The translations under genes were made by a program, and so were the position numbers. A DNA stretch of 64,000 nucleotides, taken from assembly GCA_036345935.2 (NCBI GenBank), contig JADWOT020000005.1, forward strand, positions 20,500,369 through 20,564,368. The letters run 5' to 3'. Below the pieces are notes generated by a model, which worked only from the letters and a program-made list of their open reading frames with translations, had not been told where the DNA came from and did not search any database. Origin of the DNA: Taenia hydatigena. Its lineage: Eukaryota; Platyhelminthes; Cestoda; Cyclophyllidea; Taeniidae. Below are positions 47,601 through 61,206 of this stretch, one piece after another. How positions within the stretch are numbered: position 1 is the stretch's first letter; each line of letters starts with the position of its first letter.

Positions 47601-49675
47601 TCACTAAGTTGGGTACTTCAAAAGAAAGGTTTAAACTGGATAAATAAACTTAGAAAAAGGCTTAAAATGGCCTTTTCTTGGTTAAAATGTACTTTTGTGA
47701 AAAGATAGTATAAAACGGGAAGCAATTTTACTACTCCCATTTTATTCAATTAAGTAGGCATTAAAATAATTGAAATCCATCTATTATTATTTCAGAGCAC
47801 TTTTTGGGGTTGAAAGTCATTGTTTGATAAAAAAATGGAATTGACATAAACCGCATAGCACTTAACGTTATGTGCGCTTATATCCCAAACTAAGTTTAAG
47901 AAGCAAATTCTTTTAATGAATTAATTTTTTCCCCACAAATGACAAGCGATTGCAGATAACAGTACAAAGTGGAGGGCTTGATTGAAAAGAAGTGTTAATG
48001 CTTCTCCAACGGGACACTAACACGCACTGTCCGCTTTCACAAACGGTTCTGATGGAAGAAGGAGTCGGGAGCCAGACTTTCTGTGCCTGTCTTTTGTTCT
48101 CGCTCGCACTTTTTACTCAGCGGGATAGTCAAATGTCAATCAAAGGCGGTTGCGATGGCGGTGGATACCAAGGTATGACGCACGATGAAGTAGGATTTCC
48201 CGAAAAATCACATCCTGCAAGCTGTTTTGCTAAAGAGAAACTTTTGTATCCCTGAATGAGACGGTTGATAACACGTCACTGTCCATTGCCATGAGTGAGT
48301 ACGACGCGTGAAGGTGACAAGAACTTAATGTCGCCTTGAGAGTAGCTGGATGCATCTGGTAGCAAAGGACTGCATTGGTGGAGAGCGGGTCATCGAGCCT
48401 CTCCACCCACGACATCTAAAAAGGTGTTCGTCACTGAGACACCCGCTGGCAGTAAAAGTGAAAGGATATTTGCTCATTGTGCAACGCATCCCAAGGTCTG
48501 CCTAAACAGCACATCTTGTTGAAATACTACCACCAACAATTAGTATTTGTTTCAAAAATACATGCGAAAAGAACTAAAAGCTTCTTTTTCAAGTTTGTGG
48601 GGTGGGAAGAGTTTGTTGAAACTATTTACAAAATAATTGCAAGTGAGTTTAGTCGGACAGGTGGTTTGGGTAACTTGGTGTAAAATAACCGGAGTTTTCT
48701 CTGCTGATTGAGATCGAGTTGGGTGCAACAAAACACCAAATAGCACATCAAACCAGCAGTACTTAGAGACTTGTCCATTCAATAGTTCCTCATTACAAAT
48801 ACAGCAAAGTTACTTGACGCCACAGCAAGGACAGCTACAACCAAATCTGCTCTTAAAGACGACCACCCTGGCTTCCACAGCTTCAAACCGAATGACAGAA
48901 CATTACTTTTTGTGGACGGACGCATCAGTGAAGTCTCCAAAATGAAGGTTTGGAAATGTCACCCGCCCTTGATAGACACCTCAAAATCCGTGTTTTTGAG
49001 TGAACTAATAACAAATTAAGGAGTGCTGGACCTAAATCATTTAGAATCTTTTACTATGGAACTGTGTCGAATGTGTAAAAAGATGTCAATCAGCCGATCA
49101 GGCAATGCCTTCTCCACGTCCTCATCGATCGAGTGGAGTAGCTGACTAGCTTGCTAGCATACATTGTCGGGACAAAGGCTTTATCAAATCCTGTCTTTTA
49201 TTAAACAGCTCTGACTTTTGACCACTACCCTTAGATCTGGCAATTAACTGCAAAATGCGGCTTCTTCCGACCCCAAAAAGTATGAGGACAGTATGATTCC
49301 TTTTTCCAGTGTCAGATCAGATTTGGGACAGCCCATCTGGATAGCCCATGTTTCCTGAAACCTAATAACGAACTTAAGCACAAGTTTTTTTTGCATAGGA
49401 GAGAATTCAGTGACTGGTTAGAGGGTGGTCCTAAATTATGGTCTATATTGAGGCGTGTAGTACGAAAATGACCGACGCACGCATTGGATTCAACATCCAA
49501 AAGAAAAACAAATGCGCATTCATTTGGCATTTGGTTTAACCTTGTGGTTAGTTACACGGGCGCTTCATTCTCTACAGATTGGGCTTCCAAACGGAAAAAT
49601 GGATTTCGTGGAATGGCAGCGCACCTAGAGCTTGCTTCCCTACACATGAGTAGTACCTTTCATTCTATAATATTT

Positions 49676-49861
49676 TGTAGCGTTTCAGGGCTCCCTTGGA
49701 GGCAAAAGAAGGCAAAATACTAGGGCGGAATATATACATTCAACACGCAGAAGGAAATAAGCTGCTGGCATGGTCCACAGACCAGCCTATGCAGCTAGGC
49801 CAACATGGCCACCTCTGTGGCCCTGACCGGAAACAATAATTCAAACAAACCAAGCATTACA
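49676..49861 (-). mobile_element. Diverged Ta-TRIM-type solo LTR
   Basis: 186 bp, from TGTAGCGTTTCAGGGC to AAGCATTACA. It shares substitutions with the copy at 44457 (for example CCAACATGGCCACC, TGTGGCCCTGACCGG), suggesting an older subfamily. No target duplication remains. Confidence 0.82.
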
Positions 49862-50432
49862 ACTTTTGCTTGCTACGACTCTATAGAGGAATTGGGACGC
49901 CATAACTCAGAGCGGACCACATTTCAAAGGTGGAGATAGGACCGATTTTGCATTTCCCTACCCCTGAAACATCCATGCAATTAACGTCAAAAATAGTCAC
50001 CCCTTAACAAAGCTTGTAACTACACTTAATTTACAGGCAAAATACTTTTATAACAGAATGCGAAGTCATTAAAGTTTGTTGCTAGAAACGGTATTGCATG
50101 GCATACAACTTACACAGTTTTTTGATGCAGATGTTTTGGGCGAAATTTGCTACATTTCAATGTGGTCGAATAATTTTGATTATTAGCAATGCAGAAACCG
50201 AATGCATTGTAGTTTTATTAGTCCTTAATATAAATCGTTAAAACACTTAAGCCTAATGTGCAAGCTCTTGTTATTTCCCGAACGAAACGCTATTTAGATC
50301 CTGATTTTGCAGAACTTGCAGCATTTGGAGGCAAACTGAGGTACGGTCAGTGTTTGTTTATACTATTTGATTCGCTCCTTGAGGGTGGATTAGAAGGTGG
50401 CTGCGGCATCCGTCTTCTTTAATTTCGTGGGT

Positions 50433-53400
50433 ATGCTGTATTGTCCCCCAAATGAGACTCTTTTTCATCCATGGCACGAGGGAGAGTTGAGTCGGTGCTT
50501 TATTTGGACCTTTTCTACCTTTTTATCAATCGGTATTTCTTTTGTTGCCTTAATAACCTATGTAACTTGTCTCTGCCGTAATTCACGACGATCTGAGAAC
50601 AATCCGAAGTCATTGGGATACAGGTTACAAGTTGTTTTCTCGGTGCTACTCATACTTATAACACTGGCACATGCATTTATTTACATGAACGCCAGAAGTT
50701 TGTCTGGATTCGTGATTTTATATGCTGTTGGTATGCCCATTTCTTGGACGATTGCTATGTCACTTCTCATAATTGAACGCCGACGCATTTGTCCAAGGCT
50801 ATATGGAATGAGGCACGGATTCCCACTGCTGTTATTTTGGACCGTCAACTTTATTCTTGTTAATCTTCCACTTACATCCATTGGCGGTAGTTCATGGTGG
50901 TGGAAACTTGAGGAGTAATTTTTCTTTCCACAGCTCATAACGCTCTTTCTTTAGTGACTCAGATAAGGCAGAATTGGCAGTTTGGATCGCTGAATATATT
51001 TGCACTCTCCTTCTCTTCATACTTGGTATTATGGCACCCGGCACCCCAAATTATGCCATGCTTTATCACCAATTACTAGACGAAAATGCTTCAATGCAAA
51101 GCGTCCCTGCTGCTGGTCGTTGGGCTGTGTTTAAACGTCGTGCATTGATGTTATTTTCCTCTATTTGGCCTACGTCAAAGTACCACTTGCAGCTGAATAT
51201 CATCCTCTGTATTCTTCTCCTAGCTATTGCTCGGGTTGTCAATCTCTGCGTCCCCATATTTTACAAAAATGTCGGTAGGTTCCTACCCCTTTCATTTATT
51301 TATTGTCTCTAGTAAACAGTTTAACGCCCAACGTGACTACCAATCATAGCATAGATACTGTTGTGCAGCAGATGAGAGCGGGTGATTTCAGCTACATATA
51401 CATGACAATCGCTGGACTAAATGGACTTGTGTTTAGATGGGATCTGGTTCTCTACTACATTGGAATTCGTGCTGTTCAGGGGGTTGGATCGCCCAGTTCG
51501 GGGCTTCTGGGTGCTATACAGGCATTACTCTGGATACCCGTTGATCAGAATTCTGCCCGCATGCTGGGAGTTCATCTATTCAAGCATCTGCATGCGTAAG
51601 TAATCTTTTAACAAGTAGTTATGTTCCTTACAACCTTTTTCGCCGTTGATGATAAAAGAGGATGGCTAAGCGAGGTACTTGTGAAGTGTTTTGTCCGGTC
51701 ATTTTATTCATCTGGCTCTCTGTGACTGAGGCTTCATTAACGTCTAATGTTCATCTTGACCGCGACTTTCGAACAAGGAGTGGTAATTTGTCCAGTACGA
51801 GCCTGTGCGTCTCGAAGCTACATTGGGTGGCTTGGACAGGTGTGTGCGTCTGTCGTAAGTTTTTTTTTCGGCATGTGTATACGTGATTGGTCCTCTGTTT
51901 ATCCTTTCTGCTCAGTTCATAATCTTTACCTTTTTTTCAGTCTTTTGGAAAAGCCTTTTGTGTTTGAGTTACGCAGGTCAGCGATATAAACACACACGCA
52001 CACACCAGTAGTTGATTACAACTTTGATTTACACCTATGTTGCAACATCCATCGAGGTGTGGCCAATTGGACCACCTTATTCTGCAGGTTAGGTCAAGGG
52101 TAAAATCGGTTTGTTGTGCTGTTCAGTTGCCATAGGATAGGTAGTCAAAACTATTTTTAATTTTGCAATCTGCTTTCTCTAATGGCTCGGGTGCGTGTCC
52201 CGCGGCCTAACTCCTCTTTTTTCTTCCGACACGTGGTATAATTTCCTCGTGAAACCGCATCTGACATTTGTTTTGTGTATGACCCAAGCTCCGTGCTTCT
52301 GTCGCCGAGGTCTGGACGCGAGAGATGGCCACTCTATCACATGGCCATTTCTCCTCCAACTTCCCCGAGTTTTGAACGTTATCTCAGCCGTCAATTTTGA
52401 TGAGCTGACCCATCACGTCCTCTGTTTGCTGCCTCATCCTGCCGTACGAGTCCCCACGTCAGTCACACTGTGCATGCAAATTAGTCATTGTGGGAGAAAC
52501 TTAATTCAATGCACTCTATAGTTTCGCTTCATTTTCAGCCACAAAGGTGTGGGCAAATAAGTGAAGGCGATTGCCAAGTCATTAATAAAATTTTATTGGG
52601 CTTTCCATTTTGACTTCCCGTGAGTCTAACCCTCCGTAAATTATATCTTCATGTGAAACGGCGAATCTACCAAATTGATGGTCAGAAAGTACGAGCTCTT
52701 TTCAATGCTCTCTTTGTAACTCATTGTGTCATTAGTTTTTCTCTTCATAGTTAACGAATGGTTGATCACATTTTGCGAGAAAGAACATCCTCTGGGTGCT
52801 TGATTTTAAAACCACTCCTCAATATGTGCTTGCTCACCTCGCGCGGTACTTCGGAGTACAATTCTTCTTTCTCCCTTTCCTTTGCTCCATTTTAGACAGT
52901 CAATGAGTTGGCACCTGTCGCGAAAGACGGGTGCAATGCTGCGTGTTGTGGATCGTGGAACCTCAAGTGTTTCCAATGTGTTGAATTACCTCTTCTTCAG
53001 TATCATACCTACACTTGTTGATATCCTCATTGGTATTTTCTACTTCGTCACCGCTTTTAACTTCTGGTATGGTCTCATCGTTTTTGCCACCATGGTGAGC
53101 TACATCGGTGAGTGAAAAGTCTCTGTGAATTAATGCTGTTTCACCAAGCATAGCCAAAAACAGACATCCAATTCCATTTTGTCCTTATGAAATCCCAAAG
53201 CCAACCAAATGGGTGCTAGCTGATGTAACTAGTTCCGTTACAACCTGTTAACTAGATGAACGGGCACCATTTCCGCTGCTACCTTGGACCGACCTTCATG
53301 CCATGAAGTGTCAACTGATCCTAGTGGACACGATTGGAGGTCGTTTTGTGATCTGCTTCCAAGGGGATTGCAGAATCAAGGGCACTTCTCGTTGAAGTTA

Positions 53401-56400
53401 TTGCTCCAGTTCCTAGGGGAGGTGGCAAGGTGGAGGGAGCAAAATCCACCACCTTAGTGCTGATTAATGCCTTTGTTGAGGAGCCCTCTCAACAATTGGC
53501 GAGTAGTACGCTGGAAGAACTGTCGGTCGTGTTTATTTCAGCTAGAAGGGGAAAGTGGCTAAATACCTTTCACACTCCTCATTCGACGATGTGTCAGCCA
53601 CTTGAAATTGCTTCGAGACTGCGCGAGTTTTAGTGTGATGTATCTTCTTCCATACTACTTATTTGTTTCAGTTAAGTACCGACAGCTCAAAGAAGTTCTA
53701 TTATCAGCTGAACCTTGACATGCCCTCCAATTTCATAGAAGTAAACATCACAATGCTGCCATATGCCTTCCTTGTCACCTTGCCAGAGGGGCCCTCCTAT
53801 GACCGTGAAAAGGTTGATTGCATCTATTTGTCCTCGTTTATTTTCTGAATTTAGGCAGAATGCTAAGGCACTCCGAGTGGCTGTTTCTCCGAGGCAGGAA
53901 GAACAGCTTCGAAAGGCACTATTTTTCTCTACAAACAAAGGGAAGTAGTGTTAAAATTAGGTTGAGATGGCGAATCTAGCGCCTGTTTTGAATTTGGAGC
54001 CTTTTTCTGGAAACCAAATAATGAGTGCATACTACTTAGGACATGAGCAGTAGCGCAGTAGCCACTCTGGGACAAGATTGACCAACACACGTGACATGAA
54101 GTAAACTTACTACTTACGTAAGGCTCCAATCAAAGCACGAGTGCATTTAGCAATGATTGAGTTCATTTTTAACCAAGAAATCCCCTACAACGAAAGGAAA
54201 TGGTCCGCATTTGATTCAACATGTGGTAAAAGCTTTATCAGCAAATCGTAGGAGTACATACTACTTACTATTCGGGTAGACTTCTGGACGCAACTCAGTA
54301 GTTGGAAGCTGTCATCCCGTATTGGGAGGGGAAAGTTGGATCGCCACAGTCACCCTAGCCGCTTTATAGCACCTCTAGTTTTGATATCACCAAGTTGACT
54401 TTAGCACAATGATTTGTTGTTTCAACCTCAACCATCGCAATTGAATGCGTGCAACTTAGTGCATCCAGTTTTCTCGCATCACTTGTGACGCCAATTGGGG
54501 GCGGGAAAAGTAGCGCAAATAACTTAACTCCAGGAATTGAATATGCGCTGGAAAGCCCTCTCACTCGATTTTCTAGGAGTTTTTTCATTGCCGTGGCCAC
54601 ATTTTCCTAACATTTCAGAGGTCGCGCTTCCACTTGGCACCTCCTGCTTGGGCTGAGATCGTTTAGATGTCACGAGTATCCGTGATTAAGGGGTTCACGT
54701 TACCTATTGCTCTGGTTGTCTCAACCAGCTAATCAACTCACTGATCTCTTAGCGATGGGATCCGTTCACTCGTGCGTAGACCTCAGACCATGTGTTGGGG
54801 CACACGTAAATCTAGACAACCCTCCCGACCGGTTTTTCTAAGAGTTCCCACTTTTGCATCTTGCCCTCGTACATTGCAGAGATTAGTTTTCTCTTTCAGT
54901 CTCTCGCTGGTTAATTGGCCGCGATTGAATCAAAGGTGAATCAGTTGGTTTAATCTCGATATGACTGCAACAACTGAGTGACTCAGCGCCCCAGCTCGGT
55001 TTGTTAAACTTGCGGAACATGTAGGCGCAAACAAAAGAAGGGTATGGCGGGTACTACCCACGTCCATCGGCCGCTAATCCGTGGGATCCGACTGAGTCAC
55101 TTAGTCGTCTGGTCACGATTAGCTTGTGTCCTGATCTCAGCCAATCAGAATGGTTTGAGGGAGAGCGCAATCGGGATGATTGGCCATGGAAGCGGGAAAT
55201 TCTGGCGATTCGGATGAGAGTTTGTCTCGGTTGGCAGGTCCCTCTCGCACTCAAAGCTACTTCAAGTTGTACTTTTTATTGTTTCCATATTTAACTTGTT
55301 GTTCTCAGTTTCACAAAGGAATATGGAGGACTTTGGCATTCATTTTTTGGTTCTTCTGCTGAGGGTTTTAGGCACATAACTGTGGAATAATGCCTTAATA
55401 ATGTATTCGCGGAAAGTTTGGGGTTTGGTACCAGAGTTCGTGGAGGTAATGAACCGTGGAGAAGTAGGGGTGCCCTTGTAATGCAACGTGTAATCTTCTT
55501 AGTCTTCCCCCTTCCTTTTTTAGTTGCCACAATTTTAATCACTGAGTGGCGCAATAAACTACGTCGTGTGATGAACGAAATGGACAATGCGAAGAGTGCT
55601 GTTGCAGTGGATTCTCTGATGAATTTCGAAACCGTGAGTTTTGGCAGTTGTCTTTTTGCCAGTTCCTACAATCGAAAAAGGTTGCCCTCATCATGCAGTA
55701 GTGCGGCCATGCGTCTTTAAGTGATTGAGTAAAAAATGGCCGTCTCAAACGTGGAGTTTTGATTTAAAAGCACGATATTTTGAGATTCTTGTTAGTGCTT
55801 AGAAGTGATTGGCTTGAAATTTCAGACTTGTCTTGTGATAGGTCAACTTCCTCTCCCCAATTGTCATTGGTCTGCCTCTAACTAATGAGTGTTGCGCTTT
55901 AAGTCATCATTGACCTATAGAGTGTGAGAAAAATTCGAGGTCTTTTTTCGGAACAGGTGTTTAAGCTTTGCAAACCAATGGGAATTGGGCTAAGACTTCC
56001 GAAAGCATTCCCTTGAAAGGCATTACTTAAACTTAACGTTTCATTTCAATTTGGGTGGCAATAGACTTTGTGAACCTTTTTAATGTATTTTTGTAACCTT
56101 TTAACCTTCCCGATCTGCTAAACTTTAATCCTCTCGAGGTGTGCCCTCTGAAAAGATTTGCGTCATTGTTGATACGATCTTCCATTTTTTGCCCCTGCGT
56201 CATTTAAAATGCTGAATTGATCAACCTGAAGTGATTTTCATTGCTTCTCACCAGGTAGTTATTACTTGCTTTGCAAGTTCGTTGCACAGTTTTTGGTAAA
56301 GGGGTAGAATTTGGTGCCACAATGCATAACTGAACTTGTTTTGTCAATCTCGGTTCGTGAGATGAATCATCAACGGATACTTACATTACGGTCAGTCGTA

Positions 56401-59400
56401 CGCCTAATTCAGTTGAGAAAGTTATGCTTTGAGTCAAGTCAAGTGCTGATAACATGCTAGATCGAACTGTGATGGGAAAGGATCTTAGTATCTCAATATT
56501 TAGTGTATGAGCATGGACAATAGGTATCGATGTGGGCTTGACTACTGAAATTTCAAGAGTTGCTATGACGACTATTTTTTTGAGGAGCAGCCAGGGCTAT
56601 TCAGTAAATTTATGGGAAGAAAGCTTTCCTAATCTTCCAAGGTGATGCAAGACCTAATTATCACCTTCTGGGTATGGGAGGGAAGAAAATCTGCCCTTTT
56701 TTAACCCTTCTCCTCCGTATGACTCAGGTAGTGGTTCTCCAGTGAACACTTTTTGTTATCAACAGCTAGAACAGGAATGACTGCCCAATTGGTCGGAAGA
56801 AATGCCATTCTTCCTCATAAAAGACAACCCAAGACCCCATACCGCATACCTCGCATTTCAGCCAAAGGTGCACTTCAGGATGGAAGGGGGATACTGCCTC
56901 ATCTCCATTCTTATTCGAATGGCATCCGCCTAAGTGGTGCCTCTTCTGTGTATCGAAGTCTCCTGTGGCATACGCACTGTGATTGCGCATTTCATCGGTT
57001 CCCCTCCTGGTTAACGGCGTCTGAATCGATGCATGATTTGACAAGACCGCCACCCACCAATCTTTTCAAAAGCCACAATGTGACTTGAACTCTATTTTCT
57101 CTAACTTCTACTTCAAGGTGAAATACTACACCGCGGAGGAATTTGAAGTTGAACGCTACAATAAGGCGGTCCTTGAATATCAGCGAGCGAATTGGACTAA
57201 TCAGACCTCTCTCTCCATCCTCAATGTCACTCAATCAGCAATAATTACAGCCGGCCTGTTGGCTGGAACCCTGCTTTGTGCTCGCGATGTCGTTATTGGT
57301 ACTTTGACCGTGGGCGATTTTGTGCTTTTCTGCACATACGTCCTCCAACTCTACATGCCACTCAACTTCTTTGGCACTTACTACCGGTGAGTGAAGGAGG
57401 AATAGGGCCTCGAAATTCTCGTCACATGTGTGTGACGTCCTGATTGCATAGGACTTGAATTATGCCCTCGCACCACATATTATAGCCAGACTAGTCGGAT
57501 TCACCTCAGCAAAGTGGATCAATGTGGAAAGGTAGCTACAATACTGAAAAAAAAAAACTTTTTTTTAGGGACCAATTAAATTGGCAAAGAAGTTAATAAG
57601 AGGTGATGTCATGGTGGAACGATAAAATACCTGAATACCTGTTTTGACGGACTCGTTAGGACTGTCTCCCTGCTGTGAATGCTACTGGTTTTAGTGTTGT
57701 TAGCAACTGTGATAAATACCTTAGGGACTTCGATACCAAATCATTGGTGAGGTAACCCTAAAGACTGAATTATTGTGATAGGTGGTGCCCCAGTTACCCG
57801 CTTGTCTCTAGATCTCCGTTGCGTGATTGACGATGGGCGGATAATATAGTAGGGAATGCTATTCCATGGTTGCGTGGGTGTGGAAATGGGGTTTTCGAGA
57901 CCAAAGAATCCCCACATTTTTCAGGAACTAGATTTGTGAGCTTTCAGTCTTATATTTGCTAGATGGGTGTATGAGAAGGCCTGTATTTCCTTACGCGAAT
58001 GGCCCATCAAAACGTTCATTTGATGTTAAAACACGAAATCATGCTCTCAAACACCACGTTCCTATTAATTGAAAAGGGATTAAGCAGGTTACCCTCGAAG
58101 ACCGAGGTTATTTGACACCAGATACCCTTTCCTGCTGGCAAGTAGTGGATTCACGGACTACTCCTTCATCAGTAAGGAGTGGTTTAAAGAAAAGAACTCA
58201 GGAGTTTTTAAATATCCTAAGCACTTGGGTCCTGTTTTGGCTTAGTTGATACTTGGTTTTGTTTTGCCTTTTTATCATCCAGTCTGCTTCAGACCAGCTT
58301 TGTGGACATGGAGAATATGTTCGAGTTATTGGAGGACGATACAAGTATTCACGATGCCCCCGACGCAACACGGTTAACCGTCGCTGGGGGCAAAGTTGAA
58401 TTTAAGGATGTCAATTTTGCCTATGTCCCCGCGTGAGTTCGCTTGTCCACCAGTCACTTTGGTTCAGCCACTTTTTTGCATTTAACCCATTGCACCTTTG
58501 CTCATTTGACCCTACTTGACCTCCTAAAATTGTTTTGCGTTGGTAGTAAGTGCGTAGCCGCCTACTCAAAGCAGGTCATGAAGGGGCATCAAAAGTATCA
58601 CTTAAGGTGTCTGATGCCATCTGCTTTATTTAAATTTAGACGGCCGGTTTTAAAGAATGTCTCCTTCACTGTGATGCCGGGCAAGAAACTTGCGTTGGTA
58701 AGGGATTCTATCAACTCAAAAGTGCCTGTGGAATGCCATTTTTATTAGTTCAATGGTCATATGACGGTTCTTTTCCAAAAGGTGGGTCAAACTGGCAGTG
58801 GGAAGACGACAATCATGCGCCTTCTCTTGCGTTTCTACGATCCCACAGGTGGAGAGATTTTGATTGACGGACAGAATGTCCTCCATGTAACTCAGAAGTC
58901 GCTTCGTCAGGCTATCGGCGTTGTGCCTCAGGTGAGAAAACAATTCAAGAGCATAGGCTTACTACTGACTAACTACTTTTCTCCTTCTGTGGACAGGATA
59001 CAGTTCTCTTCAACGACACGATCATCTACAACATTCGCTATGGTCGTCACACCGCACTACCCGAGGAGGTGCAAGCCGCAGCACGAGCTGCAGAGATGCA
59101 TGACCGGATTCTAGAGTTTCCACAAGCCTACTCCACCGTTGTCGGAGAACGCGGACTCAAGTTGTCGGGTGGAGAGAAGCAGCGTGTCGCGATCGCCAGA
59201 ACCTTGCTCAAGGGACCTCAAATCGTCCTGCTCGACGAAGTGCATTGCCACTTAGTTGAAAGCTTGTTCACTTACAGTTTTTGAGTAGGCATGATTTTTA
59301 TTTGTGACTTAGGCTACATCAGCGTTGGACACGAGCACAGAGAGATTGATTCAGGAGAGCCTCGACAAGGTCTGCGAGAACCGGACCACAATCATTGTGG

Positions 59401-59558
59401 CGCATCGATTGTCTACAATACGACATGTGGACGAGATTCTGGTTCTGCATCAGGGCGAGATTGTGGAGCGTGGTAGTCATGAGGAGTTGTTGGCCATTCC
59501 GAATGGCCGTTATGCCGCGTTGTGGATGGAGCAGGGCTCGAAGGGGATCCACATGTGA
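50433..59558 (+). CDS. ABCB6: ATP-binding cassette transporter ABCB6
   Basis: Half-size ABC exporter linked to haem/porphyrin transport in mitochondria and endo-lysosomal membranes. Eleven exons: 50433-50914, 50955-51274, 51313-51595, 52896-53107, 55524-55633, 57118-57386, 58283-58432, 58640-58697, 58782-58931, 58997-59239 and 59313-59558. All are in phase and give 840 aa (human 842). The N-terminal TMD0 has Cys4 and Cys22, spaced like the disulfide pair of human ABCB6. The six-helix core follows ([55 protein letters not shown]). The nucleotide-binding domain has Walker [10 protein letters not shown] (630-638), signature LSGGEKQ (about 734-740), Walker B IVLLDE and H-loop VAHRLST, so it should be active. 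The ATG at 50433 is the first in the exon frame; the frame is open further upstream without ATG. The first two introns are 40 and 38 bp. Later introns reach 2.4 kb. Confidence 0.97.
53108..57117 (+). other. Two large ABCB6 introns around a 110-bp exon
   Basis: Introns 53108-55523 and 55634-57117 enclose exon 55524-55633. Short open frames inside them (for example 53663-53848, 56753-57088) show no family resemblance. I see no LTR copy or nested gene. Confidence 0.5.
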
Positions 59559-61022
59559 GAAGACAGATGATGAAATCCAAAGTGAAAGAAGTGGTATACT
59601 GCCTTGTATACATAAAAAGGGAACAAGAAGCTTACTCATTTCGCGCACTGCTTACGTTTTTTTGTAGTGAGATTGTCTTTTGTGCCTGGTTCAAAAATCA
59701 ATTGACTGTGGGAAGTGTTTATCTTAGCCGCTTCATTGGAATTTGCACACGTGTAGCTTCGAGGTCGGGTGTACAGTCAGCTTCCTTACTGCAAGTCTTA
59801 TACCTGCAGTCGCCCGGCTTTTGTCATGGCAAATAGGTGTGTTTCTTTCCTGAGCGGTTGCCCACCAGAAGGTAAGGGAGCCGGCTTGCGATTTGTCACG
59901 CTCATAGGATGGGTTTTGCATAGGGGCAGGACGAGTAGGGAATGACCGACAGTGTTAAGGCGGAGGGTATGTTTCCACGTCGCGGCCTGTCAGTCAGCAA
60001 GCCGCCAAGAAAGTACGTTGCATTCTGCGCAAAATAGAACAAATTTGTTGACATGAATATGGGGCATCGTAATCACAATCAAATGAGGGTCAACAAACTC
60101 TGCAGGAGACTACCTCAATTTTAAGACCTGGGTAGGTCTTGGGACTAAGCAGGCTCGGAAGACACTGAGACTCCAATTAGTACGCACGAGGCAGATTGAT
60201 GCACCGATGAATAGGCAGATTTTTATCCCTATTGTTGTAATGCATGAATGGGAAGGTGCATGGGAATTTCATTCATCCTTATAAGTTGTGAAGTGTCATT
60301 CCAGCAAAACGCTTCAACGAAAAGTAAAAACTTTTCCGGCCATCTGCTGCTATGAAAGTTTCGATGAAAAAACGTCCATTCTGGCCAGCTACGAATGTGT
60401 CAGTTTGATATGCGTGACCGACAGATTTGGGGGTAGTTGTGCTCATTAAAAACTGCCCAAGGCCGTTCTCCAATCGCCTTTTAATAAACAATTAGGCAGA
60501 CACCTAATTGAAAATAATAAATAATAAGAATTATGCAAATATAGGATGTGGTCGTTTTGAAAGGGCAAATAAATGCAGCAGTTTTTACTGGTTGAGATTA
60601 CTTAGCTACTGAATTACCGAAATCGGGCTTTTCTTGTTTCATGAACATTTAACAGCAGATAAAAAGCTTTGAAAGAGAATCTAAAATATTTTTTGGTTAA
60701 TGAAAAGTATTATTATAAAGTTTTAAGCATCTTGTGGCATACTGCTTCTAAATATCTCGTGTAATCTACGCGAGCGCTTCTGTGCTTGCTGGATAAAATT
60801 TCGAGAAACCCTGCCCGCTGTGTGCTTTGCATTCTTGTTTTTAAAGCGCCTTCAAACCTAGGTCATAAAACATCCACTGTATTCGTTGAGTGAGCATGGT
60901 ACCTTTCAGTTGCATTACAAGCCCAGCTGAAGGCCCTCGAGAAGTTGGCAAAACCACTAGAGTGCTGTTAAGGGACGCATAGCTGGTAAAAGATCAAATA
61001 AATAACCTGTTGATTCGGATTT

Positions 61023-61206
61023 TTGGGTATTGGATCTTCCTTGAAGCTAAAAGAAAGCATAAGGCTTGGGAAGAATGCATACATATTCGACGGAAAATGT
61101 AATAAGGACTGTTGGCATCGCCCAAGGTCCAGCCCACCCGGTAAAGGCAATACGGTTACTCAAGTGACTGTAATGGAAGCAGCAGTCAGGTAACCAAACT
61201 ATTACA
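61023..61206 (-). mobile_element. Highly degenerate Ta-TRIM-type solo LTR
   Basis: About 184 bp, ending ACCAAACTATTACA. Recognisable blocks in family order are CTTCCTTGAAGCTAAAAGAA, GAATGCATACATATTCGACG, CTGTTGGCATCGCCCAAGG, CCAGCCCACC and GGCAATACGGTTACTC. It is the most diverged copy in the window and its left end is approximate. Confidence 0.7.

Larger units (their letters stand above)
43848..50432. other. Large gene-poor interval between divergent SLC5 (-) and ABCB6 (+)
   Basis: 6.6 kb with two degenerate TRIM LTRs (listed separately) and no coding exon I can support. Frames at 45414-45782 (+) and 46500-46892 (+) are open but resemble no family and start without a good context. Promoters of both flanking genes must lie at its ends. 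Confidence 0.5.
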
